Below are positions 1-8,200 of a stretch of 37,035 bases of DNA, one piece after another. A program made the position numbers and the translations under genes. How positions within the stretch are numbered: the first letter of the stretch is position 1; each line of letters begins with the position of its first letter. The notes under the pieces were generated by a model. That model was given only the letters and a program-made list of their open reading frames with translations. It was not told the origin of the DNA and made no database searches. This DNA comes from CAZBEL01 sp964628055 (GTDB lineage Bacteria > Fidelibacterota > Marinisomatia > Marinisomatales > TCS56), in the NCBI GenBank assembly GCA_964628055.1, contig CAZVNL010000023.1:1-37035 (forward strand). Reading direction: 5' to 3'.

Positions 1-103
1 ATCAGGTATTTTTTGGCATTAAACAGAATGTTGCACTTACTACTTGAATCCAGGTTCTATATAGGTAGAGGTGTTTTAAACTTACCGGACAGACAAAGGG
101 ATC

Positions 104-226
104 TTATTCATCTTCTTTATCACGCGATCGGTGTTGTTTTCTTTGGATTAAAATAATTAGCATCAGGAATAGCGGAATCACGATGCGGGTAATAAGCCAG
201 ATGATACGAGATGTGATGTCGTCCAA
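104..226 (-). CDS. possible 40-residue single-pass membrane peptide
   Basis: A short reading frame starts at a TTG 8 bases past the stop codon of the ClC gene and ends at TAA (104-106). It reads as a short polar start, one long hydrophobic stretch (WLITRIVIPLFLMLIILI, about residues 10-27) and a highly charged tail (QRKQHRSRDKEDE). That is the pattern of a small single-pass inner-membrane protein with a cytoplasmic tail. The frame stays open upstream into the ClC gene for more than 50 codons without an ATG there. No Shine-Dalgarno sequence is visible before the TTG. It could be a real small protein translated after the channel gene, or chance. No family is recognised. Confidence 0.3.
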   Translation of the reverse strand: MDDITSRIIWLITRIVIPLFLMLIILIQRKQHRSRDKEDE

Positions 227-234
227 TAGAGCGT

Positions 235-2328
235 CTATACTAAATCGCAGATTGCTTCCACGTTGTTCTTTTTCCCGAAAATAAGGAGTTGGTCGTCGGC
301 CTCGATTCGGGTTTTTGAAGTAGGCATCAGGTTGGTAAAATGTCCGTCCACCATTTTCCTGATGAGTAAGACGTCCACGTTATATTGTCTACGAATATTG
401 AGCGCCTGAAGGGATTGGTGCACAAATTCCGACGGTGTGTTGATTCGCGCCAGGAGGAACCCCGGGATTACTTCAATCTTTTCGTGATAATACTGATGGG
501 TATATTTCATCATGGAGGCCAAATGTCGGGCACTTTGATTGTGAATCAACATCTCCTGATACTCCCGCAAAATATCGTTGTGGAGCACCTGACCGGTTAA
601 TTTTCCCTCATCATCCACAACGGGAACGGCCAACATATCCGCATCCAACATTAAACGTAACACCTCGTGAATGGGCATATAGGACCGGATTTTGGGAAAA
701 TGGATATTGCAAATATCCCGAGCAGTAGTCTCGGGCGGCACTTCTTCCAACCGGTTTAAAAACCGTCGAACCATTCCGTGAGTAATAATGCCCGTGAGGC
801 GTTGATCTTCGTCACACACATAAACCACAGGGTGGGTACTGCGGGACATGCGTTCCAACAATTCTTTCAACGACGCTTTTTCGGGAATGACTTCCACCAT
901 TTGTTGCTTGATCTGTTCCACCTGTAACTGGTTCAAGATGTTGATATCGGTGCCGCCGTGGATATTCACACCTCGGCGTTTCAATTTAATCGTGTAGATG
1001 TTTCCGTCAAGCATTCGGGTAGTGATAGCCACCGCGATAATGCTGGAGATCATGAGGGGCAGAATGATATTGTACTCCGAGGTCATTTCGAAAATGATGA
1101 GGATGGCGGTGATGGGGGCATGGGTAGCTGCTGCCACCAGGGCGGCCATTCCCACCAAGGCATAGGCTCCCGAGGCGGCGGTATATTGGGGATAGAAAGT
1201 ATTAAAAACACCCCCCAGGGTACCGCCTAACATGGCACCCATGAAAAGGGAAGGGGCAAAAATACCGCCCGACGCCCCGGAGCCCAGACACAGACTGGTG
1301 GCAAAAATCTTTCCGAATAACAGCACAGCCGCTAAAAGATAGGGTATGTTACCCGATAACACCTTATCCATGGATTCATACCCTACGCCTAATACTTCGG
1401 GAATGAAGATGGCCATGAGGCCCAGAATGGCGCCTCCAATGAGGGCCTTGGTCCCCACGGAGATTTTCCAGCGATCAAAGATGTCTTCCGATAAATACAG
1501 AGCCCGTACAAACAACCAGCCAGCCAGGCCAGCGGCAATTCCCAGGATGATGTAAAACACAATTTCCAGCGGTGATTGAAGGGTGTAGAGGGGCGGGATG
1601 AAGGCCGGGTAATCTCCAAAGACACTTCGTGAGATAACGGTTCCAAAAACGGAAGAAATAATAATGGGACCGATAGCGCCGACGCTGAAGTCTCCTAAAA
1701 TGACTTCGCTGGCAAAAATAGCCCCGGCGATGGGGGCGTTGAAGGTGGCTGCAATCCCGGCGGCAGCACCACATCCGATGAACGTCCGCATACGTCGAGA
1801 GGATACTTGAAATAGCTGTCCTACAGCGGAACCGAAAGCCGATCCTATTTGGACAATGGGCCCTTCCCGTCCCACCGAGCCCCCTGACCCGATGGATAGG
1901 GCCGAGGCCAGCGCTTTTACCAAAACCACGCGCATTCGAATAAACCCATTTTTCGTAGCCACAGCATTCATCACTTCGGGAACACCATGCCCCTTGGCTT
2001 CCTTAGCAAAACGATGGACAAACAAGGCGACGATGGTCCCACCCACGGCCGGGATGGCAATTTTCAAATAGAGAGGAGTGCCCTCGATGGTGGCCACGAA
2101 AGAACCCTGGCCCCATAAACCTGTGCGGAAAAGTTCAATGAGATAACGAAAGCTAACCGCAATGTAACCAGACACTAACCCAATGATCACCGCCATGAAA
2201 ATAACGAAAAGCTGGTCGAAGGACTTGATTCTGTGGAGCGACCTCTGGACCAGCGAATAGAGGGTATTGCGCCAGTCAATATAGCGACGTAAACGTGTGA
2301 TCTGTTGTTTCGTTATGGGACGATGCAT
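235..2328 (-). CDS. ClC-type chloride channel/transporter with CBS pair and RCK_C-like tail
   Basis: This 697-residue inner-membrane protein moves chloride, possibly coupled to protons. The ClC core spans about residues 35-450. Visible signatures are GSGGS (147-151), GREGP (153-157, gating glutamate E155), GGIFAP (354-359) and a tyrosine at 445 in the position of the central anion-site tyrosine. Two CBS domains follow (about 475-600), then a TrkA_C/RCK_C-like domain (about 615-697, ending in DDQLLIFG followed by a short tail). CBS and RCK_C domains usually sense nucleotides or other small ligands. The residue after E208, where E. coli ClC has its internal proton glutamate, appears to be valine, so channel-like or differently coupled behaviour is possible. 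The gene is divergent from trkH. A perfect 16-base palindrome sits 5 bases upstream of the start codon. Family assignment is secure; mechanism is inferred. Confidence 0.95.
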   Translation of the reverse strand: MHRPITKQQITRLRRYIDWRNTLYSLVQRSLHRIKSFDQLFVIFMAVIIGLVSGYIAVSFRYLIELFRTGLWGQGSFVATIEGTPLYLKIAIPAVGGTIVALFVHRFAKEAKGHGVPEVMNAVATKNGFIRMRVVLVKALASALSIGSGGSVGREGPIVQIGSAFGSAVGQLFQVSSRRMRTFIGCGAAAGIAATFNAPIAGAIFASEVILGDFSVGAIGPIIISSVFGTVISRSVFGDYPAFIPPLYTLQSPLEIVFYIILGIAAGLAGWLFVRALYLSEDIFDRWKISVGTKALIGGAILGLMAIFIPEVLGVGYESMDKVLSGNIPYLLAAVLLFGKIFATSLCLGSGASGGIFAPSLFMGAMLGGTLGGVFNTFYPQYTAASGAYALVGMAALVAAATHAPITAILIIFEMTSEYNIILPLMISSIIAVAITTRMLDGNIYTIKLKRRGVNIHGGTDINILNQLQVEQIKQQMVEVIPEKASLKELLERMSRSTHPVVYVCDEDQRLTGIITHGMVRRFLNRLEEVPPETTARDICNIHFPKIRSYMPIHEVLRLMLDADMLAVPVVDDEGKLTGQVLHNDILREYQEMLIHNQSARHLASMMKYTHQYYHEKIEVIPGFLLARINTPSEFVHQSLQALNIRRQYNVDVLLIRKMVDGHFTNLMPTSKTRIEADDQLLIFGKKNNVEAICDLV

Positions 2329-2332
2329 GGCA

Positions 2333-2348
2333 TTTATTAGCTAATAAA
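2333..2348. promoter_or_regulatory. 16-base perfect palindrome just upstream of the ClC gene
   Basis: TTTATTAGCTAATAAA is its own reverse complement and ends 5 bases before the ClC ATG, in the divergent intergenic region (2329-2488) shared with trkH. It lies where the ribosome would bind the ClC mRNA. It could be an operator for a dimeric repressor or an mRNA hairpin. An AT-rich palindrome of this length can occur by chance but is uncommon. Confidence 0.4.
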
Positions 2349-2488
2349 AACCTATAAAATTAACCTTTGTTGATGATATTCCTGTAGTAATTAAACGGGA
2401 CATTTTATGTAAACGTTTTGTTATCCCTCCGAGGAAGTTGGTAAATTTAGACCCTACTTAACGGGCCAGGATTGAGTATTACTTAACC

Positions 2489-3934
2489 ATGCGATACAGA
2501 ATCGTCTTCTACTCCTTGAGCCGGATCTTTGGCGTCCTGGCCTTAGCAATGTTACTGCCCTATTTTTTAACCTTTGTATATCACGAGCCACAGAGCTACC
2601 ATTTTCTAATTCCCATCATTTTACTGATGGGGATGGGGCTTTATTCAGTATTAAGCCGGGAATCTATCAAGGAGTTAAGTCTCAAGGAGTCTATGTTAAT
2701 CGTAGCTGCCGCCTGGTTGGGGGTTTCCTTTTTTGGAGCGCTACCGTACTTACTGGACCATGTCTTAGGCTCTTTCACTGACGGCTACTTTGAAACCCTT
2801 TCCGGTTTCACAGCCACTGGCTCTACCGTTATTCCGGACATTGAATCCGTGCCTAAGAGTGTTCTCTTCTGGCGTTCCGAGACTCATTGGTTGGGCGGCA
2901 TGGGAATTGTCGTCTTAGCCATCGCCATATTTCCCGCCCTGCAGGGGAAGAGAACCCTGTTCAGTTCCGAAGCGCCGGTACCCTTTACCGAAGAAGACCT
3001 GTTCCCCCGGATTGCGGATGTAGCCAAATCGTACTGGAAGGTCTATGTGCTGTTTACAGTGTTAGAAATTCTCCTTTTGATTCCGGTCATGGGATGGTTT
3101 GATGCTGTAACCCATTCTTTTGCCACGATCGCGGGTGGGGGGTTCTCTACCCGGAATGCCAGCATCGGCGCTTTTAACAGTGCTTATGTGGAGATCGTGG
3201 TGATGATTTTTATGGTCATCGGCGCCACCAGTTTTATTCTCCATTTTAATGCCTTGAGGAGAAAATTTTATTATTGGAGAAACACTGCTTTTAAAATATT
3301 CATGAGCATCCTGCTTTCCGCCAGTGTTCTCATCACTTTGAATATTTACATTTTGAATCAACAGGATATTTCCCTCATCACAGCTTTTCGTAAAGCCCTT
3401 TTCCAGGTGGTCTCTATTATTACCACCACAGGGTTTGCCACGACCGATTTTAAATATTGGCCTTCTTGCAGCGTTTTTGTTTTATTACTACTTATGTTCA
3501 TTGGTGGCATGTCCGCCTCCACGAGTGGTTCTATAAAGGTTAGTCGCTTTGAGATCATTTTTAAAGATTTTCGACGCATGTTGCACCAGACGCTTCATCC
3601 CCGCGCTGTGTCCCGGGTATGGTCCAACCGAAAAACCGTGCCCCAGAACGTAGTCCTGAAAGTCCAGGTGTATGCCATCACCTACATCCTAATTTTTATT
3701 ATCTCCGGCGTCCTATTATTAGCTCAAGGGTACCGTTGGTCTACCGCGTTCAGTGCCGTGGCCGCCACATTAGGGAACGTTGGGCCTGGAATCGGCGCCG
3801 TGGGTCCCTTCGATAATTTTGCCCTGCTCACCTCGAGCGCCAAGTGGATTTTAATGTTTGACATGCTCTTAGGACGCCTGGAAATCTGGACGGTGCTTTC
3901 CCTCTTCATTCCCGATTTTTGGGGACTGGGTTGA
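2489..3934 (+). CDS. trkH: TrkH/KtrB-family potassium uptake protein
   Basis: The channel subunit of a Trk/Ktr-type K+ uptake system, 481 residues, inner membrane. The four selectivity-filter loops of the family are readable in order: SGFTATGSTV (about 104-113), AGGGFSTRN (about 214-222), TTTGFATTDF (about 311-320) and TLGNVGPGIG (about 427-436), each preceding a hydrophobic helix. Length fits TrkH (about 480). Such proteins normally work with a cytoplasmic RCK partner (TrkA or KtrA), and no such gene lies next to it. RCK-type domains in the window are in the ClC protein and in the channel at 16392-17417. The start is the first ATG of the frame; no clear ribosome binding site precedes it. It is divergent from the ClC gene, 160 bases apart. 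Confidence 0.93.
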   Translation: MRYRIVFYSLSRIFGVLALAMLLPYFLTFVYHEPQSYHFLIPIILLMGMGLYSVLSRESIKELSLKESMLIVAAAWLGVSFFGALPYLLDHVLGSFTDGYFETLSGFTATGSTVIPDIESVPKSVLFWRSETHWLGGMGIVVLAIAIFPALQGKRTLFSSEAPVPFTEEDLFPRIADVAKSYWKVYVLFTVLEILLLIPVMGWFDAVTHSFATIAGGGFSTRNASIGAFNSAYVEIVVMIFMVIGATSFILHFNALRRKFYYWRNTAFKIFMSILLSASVLITLNIYILNQQDISLITAFRKALFQVVSIITTTGFATTDFKYWPSCSVFVLLLLMFIGGMSASTSGSIKVSRFEIIFKDFRRMLHQTLHPRAVSRVWSNRKTVPQNVVLKVQVYAITYILIFIISGVLLLAQGYRWSTAFSAVAATLGNVGPGIGAVGPFDNFALLTSSAKWILMFDMLLGRLEIWTVLSLFIPDFWGLG

Positions 3935-4020
3935 CTGCCGGTCGCTTTTCGTCGGAACAACACGGGTTAACGAAATCAGGCGCTAACCGAAATTCATTAA
4001 TTGGCCGGTTGGACTTGAAA

Positions 4021-4026
4021 TATAAT
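4021..4026 (+). promoter_or_regulatory. candidate -10 element (TATAAT) upstream of tRNA-Glu
   Basis: A consensus TATAAT lies 69 bases before the tRNA-Glu gene in the AT-rich trkH-tRNA gap. No good TTGACA partner is present at 16-18 bases; only partial TTGG-like matches are seen. A second possibility nearer the tRNA is TAACTTTG at about 4055-4062, which fits the Bacteroidota-type TAnnTTTG box. Which one is used cannot be decided by eye. Confidence 0.3.
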
Positions 4027-4094
4027 GACTTTTTACACTTTAAATCTTGTAACGTAACTTTGTTTCTATTTTAACGAAGCATTTTGATATCATT

Positions 4095-4166
4095 GGCGCG
4101 TTCGTCTAGGGGTTAGGACACCGGGCTCTCAATCCGGCAACACGGGTTCGATTCCCGTACGCGCTA
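4095..4166 (+). tRNA. tRNA-Glu (anticodon CTC)
   Basis: A complete cloverleaf can be drawn. The acceptor GGCGCGT pairs with ACGCGCT with one G-U pair, the D-arm GTCT...AGGAC is typical of tRNA-Glu, the anticodon stem CCGGG/TCCGG encloses loop CTCTCAA with anticodon CTC, and the T-arm is ACGGG-TTCGATT-CCCGT. The discriminator base is A at 4166. The 3' CCA is not encoded, so it must be added after transcription. Confidence 0.95.
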
Positions 4167-4212
4167 CTTCTCAATCCCAGCGTGACTTTAGAATACCCGT
4201 TTTAAAAATACC

Positions 4213-4244
4213 TGGGGTTGTGGTGTAGTTTTGGTAGTATATGG
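4213..4244 (+). pseudogene. tRNA-Pro-like 5' fragment (decayed)
   Basis: Forty-six bases after tRNA-Glu, the stretch starting TGGGGTTGTGGTGTAG and continuing into TTTTGGTAG resembles the acceptor 5' strand plus D-arm of a tRNA-Pro (compare CGGGGTGTGGCGCAG and GGTTAG in the intact tRNA-Pro at 20949-21023). No anticodon arm, T-arm or pairing 3' acceptor strand follows. Many of the differences are C-to-T or G-to-A changes. It is probably a decayed remnant of a tRNA gene that once followed tRNA-Glu, but the match is short and chance is possible. Confidence 0.35.
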
Positions 4245-4361
4245 ATCAATTTTATTGTGATTTATATCATAGGCTTCCTTATTAATTAGTCTTATAATTA
4301 ATTAAACAACATTAATGATAAAGCGTTGCATTTCACAAAATCCAAACTTTATATTACACCG

Positions 4362-4416
4362 GTTCTAGATAATCCGAGAGGTGAGGGGTTCTCCCCTAAA
4401 TATATCTTTCTAGAAC
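4362..4416 (+). promoter_or_regulatory. nested inverted repeats in leader of the surface-protein operon
   Basis: An outer perfect inverted repeat, GTTCTAGA (4362-4369) and TCTAGAAC (4409-4416), encloses an inner one, AGGGG (4384-4388) and CCCCT (4393-4397). The structure ends 21 bases before the ATG at 4438. It could be a 5' UTR stem-loop or an operator pair controlling the operon that encodes the giant surface protein. It does not match a riboswitch class that I recognise. Confidence 0.4.
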
Positions 4417-4437
4417 GTCTAATTCATTGAGGACGTT

Positions 4438-5268
4438 ATGAACAGGTACGATCTTAACATGCGGAGTTGGGTTACCTTGGCGCCAAAGTTCCTTTGGACA
4501 GTGGTAGCTATTTTTCTATTTTTTCAGTCTGGGAATGCTCTTCGAGCCCAGGATGATTTTGAGGAACCGGTTGAAATCTTTTGGGGGGATGAGGAGGATA
4601 CGTCTGCTTTTTTTGAAGAAGATACCCTTTATGGAGAAGAGGGCTTTGCGGAGGATACCCTATTCGGGGATGAATATTTAGACGAATATTTTGATACCGG
4701 ATTAGAGGCAGATACGGAAGCTTTCGGAAATGAAGGGGAATTTATTGGAGAAGGTACGGAGACTGGCAGCGAGGAATTGAGTGACGTAGAACTGGCTGAT
4801 GTGGCCAAACGTATGGGTTATTCTTTGAGTATATCGGGGGCCTCACCGGGTTTTGTGAACCATGCGCTCACAACCTATAATAACAATCCCCAGGTCGTGT
4901 ATCGTATTGCCTTGGAATTTCCCTTGTTGATGCAAATCAAGGGCACGCGTTTCCGTTTCGGAGTAGAGGCGGGCACGTTTGGTTTTGAGAATTACCTACC
5001 CATCGGGGGGAAATACTCGGGGATGACCCTTTTAGGCATCCTCGCTTTTCCCGCGGGACCGGGACAGGTGAAACTGGGCGCCGGCCTGGTAGGGAAACAG
5101 TTTGGTTTCAGCGCCGAAACTACCTATGGCTTGGCCTTGGGAAATACCCTGGAGATCCGAGTGGGCGTGCGCTCTACGACGGCGTCTAACGTTACCGACT
5201 CCGCGGGGAATGACTTGGGAAATGTCAGTTGGCTGGATGGCGTCGTTACCCTGGGGTTTAACCTCTAA
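4438..5268 (+). CDS. exported protein with acidic repeats and beta-rich C-terminal domain
   Basis: A 276-residue protein of no recognised family. A hydrophobic stretch (FLWTVVAIFLFFQSGNAL, about residues 19-36) followed by RAQ looks like a signal peptide. Residues about 38-122 are extremely acidic, with loose repeats of EEDTLYGEEGF and EDTLFGDEYL. From about residue 130 the sequence turns into alternating beta-strand-like segments (FRFGVEAGTFGFENYL, VKLGAGLVGKQFGFSAE, LEIRVGVRS) and ends in LGFNL, which suggests a small outer-membrane barrel or beta-sandwich. GAGG at 4429-4432, 5 bases before the ATG, supports the start. It is first in the operon, 19 bases before the giant gene, so it may anchor, assemble or bind that protein. 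That role is inference. Confidence 0.75.
   Translation: MNRYDLNMRSWVTLAPKFLWTVVAIFLFFQSGNALRAQDDFEEPVEIFWGDEEDTSAFFEEDTLYGEEGFAEDTLFGDEYLDEYFDTGLEADTEAFGNEGEFIGEGTETGSEELSDVELADVAKRMGYSLSISGASPGFVNHALTTYNNNPQVVYRIALEFPLLMQIKGTRFRFGVEAGTFGFENYLPIGGKYSGMTLLGILAFPAGPGQVKLGAGLVGKQFGFSAETTYGLALGNTLEIRVGVRSTTASNVTDSAGNDLGNVSWLDGVVTLGFNL
4552..4800 (+). repeat. acidic Glu/Asp-rich repeat segment
   Basis: This segment encodes a low-complexity stretch of about 80 residues dominated by Glu and Asp with regularly placed aromatic residues (FWGDEED, FFEEDTLYGEE, EDTLFGDEYLDEYF). At least two imperfect copies of an EDTL-aromatic-G-(E/D)E unit are visible. Calcium binding or interaction with a basic partner would fit, but neither is shown by sequence. 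Confidence 0.6.
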
Positions 5269-5287
5269 GTAATACTATTTTTTGGTA

Positions 5288-8200
5288 ATGCCACACCGCT
5301 ACCATAAGGGTCTCCTTCCAATACTTCTAAGTATTTCGTTGCTCTCGGCCAACAAGGTCTATAATGGGTTTACATCTACGACGATTACCGGGGGAAACGT
5401 ATTTCCGGGTAAGTGGAATAATACCAATACCGGGGCGACGCTAATTTTTCCTAAACCAGGCAGCAGCGCGGCAACCAAGTATCTGGTAAAAATTATTTTC
5501 GCTTCAGATGCTGATTCAGTCCTGTATCCCGACCCGAATACGAATCCCACTCATAATTGGCAGAACGCGAATAATATCGGGACTACTAACGAGATATCAG
5601 TCTCAGGTGCCGATGGTATGGCTGGGAATTCTGCCGTGAGCGGTGATATCGAAACGGCCAATTCCTCCCTCTGGTCCGACGGGGAATCCTTTGAGTTCGT
5701 CATTCTTACTTATCATGGTTTTAACACGATCGATGATACAATCTATTCCGGCATGCGGTATAAAATTCATGAAACTGATGGACCGCACAACAGGAGTACA
5801 AGTTGGTCAATAAGTCTAACTTCTGATACTGATTCCGGTAACAGTTCTACTGATGAAACCACAAATATTGCTAATGTAAAATTTGACATTTCGGGGAGTT
5901 TCCTTATCGGCGACTCCGTCTACATCTGGGCCGATTATACTCCCGCTGAGGGTTGGAGTGCCTGGAGAGATGATGTATACTATGAAAGCAATCCATTTAC
6001 TACCAGTGTGAGTTCCAAAGTATTAGGACCGGTTACGACACCATTGGCTATGAATAGTAGCGATGGACAATACAGATTTTATATGACGGTTATCGATTCT
6101 AACGGAGCCCAGGACTACCAATACCCTATAGTTAATGTTTACTTTGATAACCAACCTCCCGTGGCTCCTAATACACCTACTTTAACCAGTGGCTCAGACA
6201 CAGGATTCTCCTCCAGTGATAAATTGACGAAGGACAACACCCCAACGTTTAATGTGACCTCGGCAGTCAATGATAATCCTAATCCCTATGTTTATGATGA
6301 TAATTCGATAGTACTCATATTAGTGGATGGGGTCGTCACTGACTCCACGACTGATGTAGACGAAAATCCCATCAGTGAGAATGTTACTATTTCCTCCGGC
6401 AACGCCCTGGCCGATGGAACACACCAAATCAGGGCCAAGGTGCGAGACAGGTTTGGGAATTTATCCAACGCTTCTGGTACTGCTTTAACTATCGAAGTTG
6501 ATACGGATGGTCCCAGCCCTCCCAACCAGCCCCAGTTAATCAGTTTGGATGATTCTGGTTGGAGCAATAGCGATGATACGACGGCCGTTAATACACCACG
6601 CTGCGAAGTTACTGGGATCACCTCCGGTGATTCGGCTTTTCTATTATTTGGCAGCGATACGGTGGATCGGGATATATCCAGCGGAGGGACGTTAACCCTG
6701 CAACCGATGTCTGCCCAGAGCGATGGCGCTTACGAAGTACGGGTGACCGCCATGGATCCAGCGGGGAATTCTGCGGATGCCCTATCCAATAAATTAGATA
6801 TCGTCATCGACGCTACCGGTTCTAATGCACCCGATGCTCCTGATTTGATTAGTGGCTATGATACTGGAACTTCAGATACTGACAACATCACTAAAGACAC
6901 AACCCTGGCCTTCAGTTTAACTGGTCTCACCAGTGGCGATTCCGTCTACTTGAAATTCAATTCTAATATAGTAACCCGAACTCTGGCCCAGGCGAATTCA
7001 ATTTCCAACTTGTCCGTCACTGTAAGTCCAACGGATTATCAAGGAAGTGTCAGTGTTTTTGCCGTATTAAAAGATCGCGCCGGGAATTTCTCTACTAATG
7101 GTGGCACCCTGAACATCACTATCGATACCCAAGGACCCAGCGCACCCACCGGGATTGACTTGGCCGATTCTACTGACACGGGTTCCGAATCCAATGATAA
7201 CGTTACGAGTAATTCAAAACCCTCTTTTCTAATTACTGGTGTAAGTTCTGGGGATTCCGTTTTATTAAAATTCAATGATAATATCGTCGGTGCAGGAACC
7301 GCCAGTGGGTCTACGATTACCCTTAAACCATCAGAACAACTGGACGGTACCTATACCGTTAAAGCGGTTGTAATCGACATTGCTGGCAATGAATCAGATC
7401 CCGTAACCCTTAGCAATGTCGTTATTGATACACAAGGTCCTGTGGCGCCCACAACACCGGATTTATTAGCCGCGTCTGACAAGGGGTTTTCCGACTCCGA
7501 CAATATTACTTCTGATTCAACCGTTACTTTCAGAATTACCGGTGTTGAAGCAGGAGACTCGGTTTACTTGCAGTTCGATGGTGCCACGGTGGCGCGTGGT
7601 AAAGTAGGAACAGGGGAGACGTCCATCAATTTACAAGTCACTGATATTGACGAGGGAACCTACGATGTCACTGCCCAACGACGAGACCTGGCGGGAAATA
7701 TTGGCACCGTATCAGGAGTCTTAAGTAGCGAAAAGTTTACAGTTGATACGACCCCGCCAAGCAAACCGAGCGCGCCGGCGCTGACGACCGGGTCCGATAC
7801 CGGCATCAGTTCCGCTGATCAATTGACTGCGAATAAAACACCAACGTTCACCATCAATAACCTCAACGGCACCACTCAGGACTCGGTGTATCTCTATTTT
7901 GGATCGAATAGCGTAGCCAGAGGGCTAATCACATCTGGTACTTCGTTTAATCTGACTGCTGCCAGTCAGAGCGATGGAACCTATCAAGTAAAAGCTAAAG
8001 CCTTTGATAAGGCTGGAAACCAATCGGAGCTTAGTGATCCTACTACCATTCGTATTGACACACAAAAGCCCAATGCGCCCAGCAAACCTACATTATTGCC
8101 CAGCAGTGACAGCGGTTTCTTAGCAAACTATACAAATGTAAATCAACCCGCGCTCATTATCGCCGGTTTATCCACGACAAGGGATTCCGTCCGTATCAGT

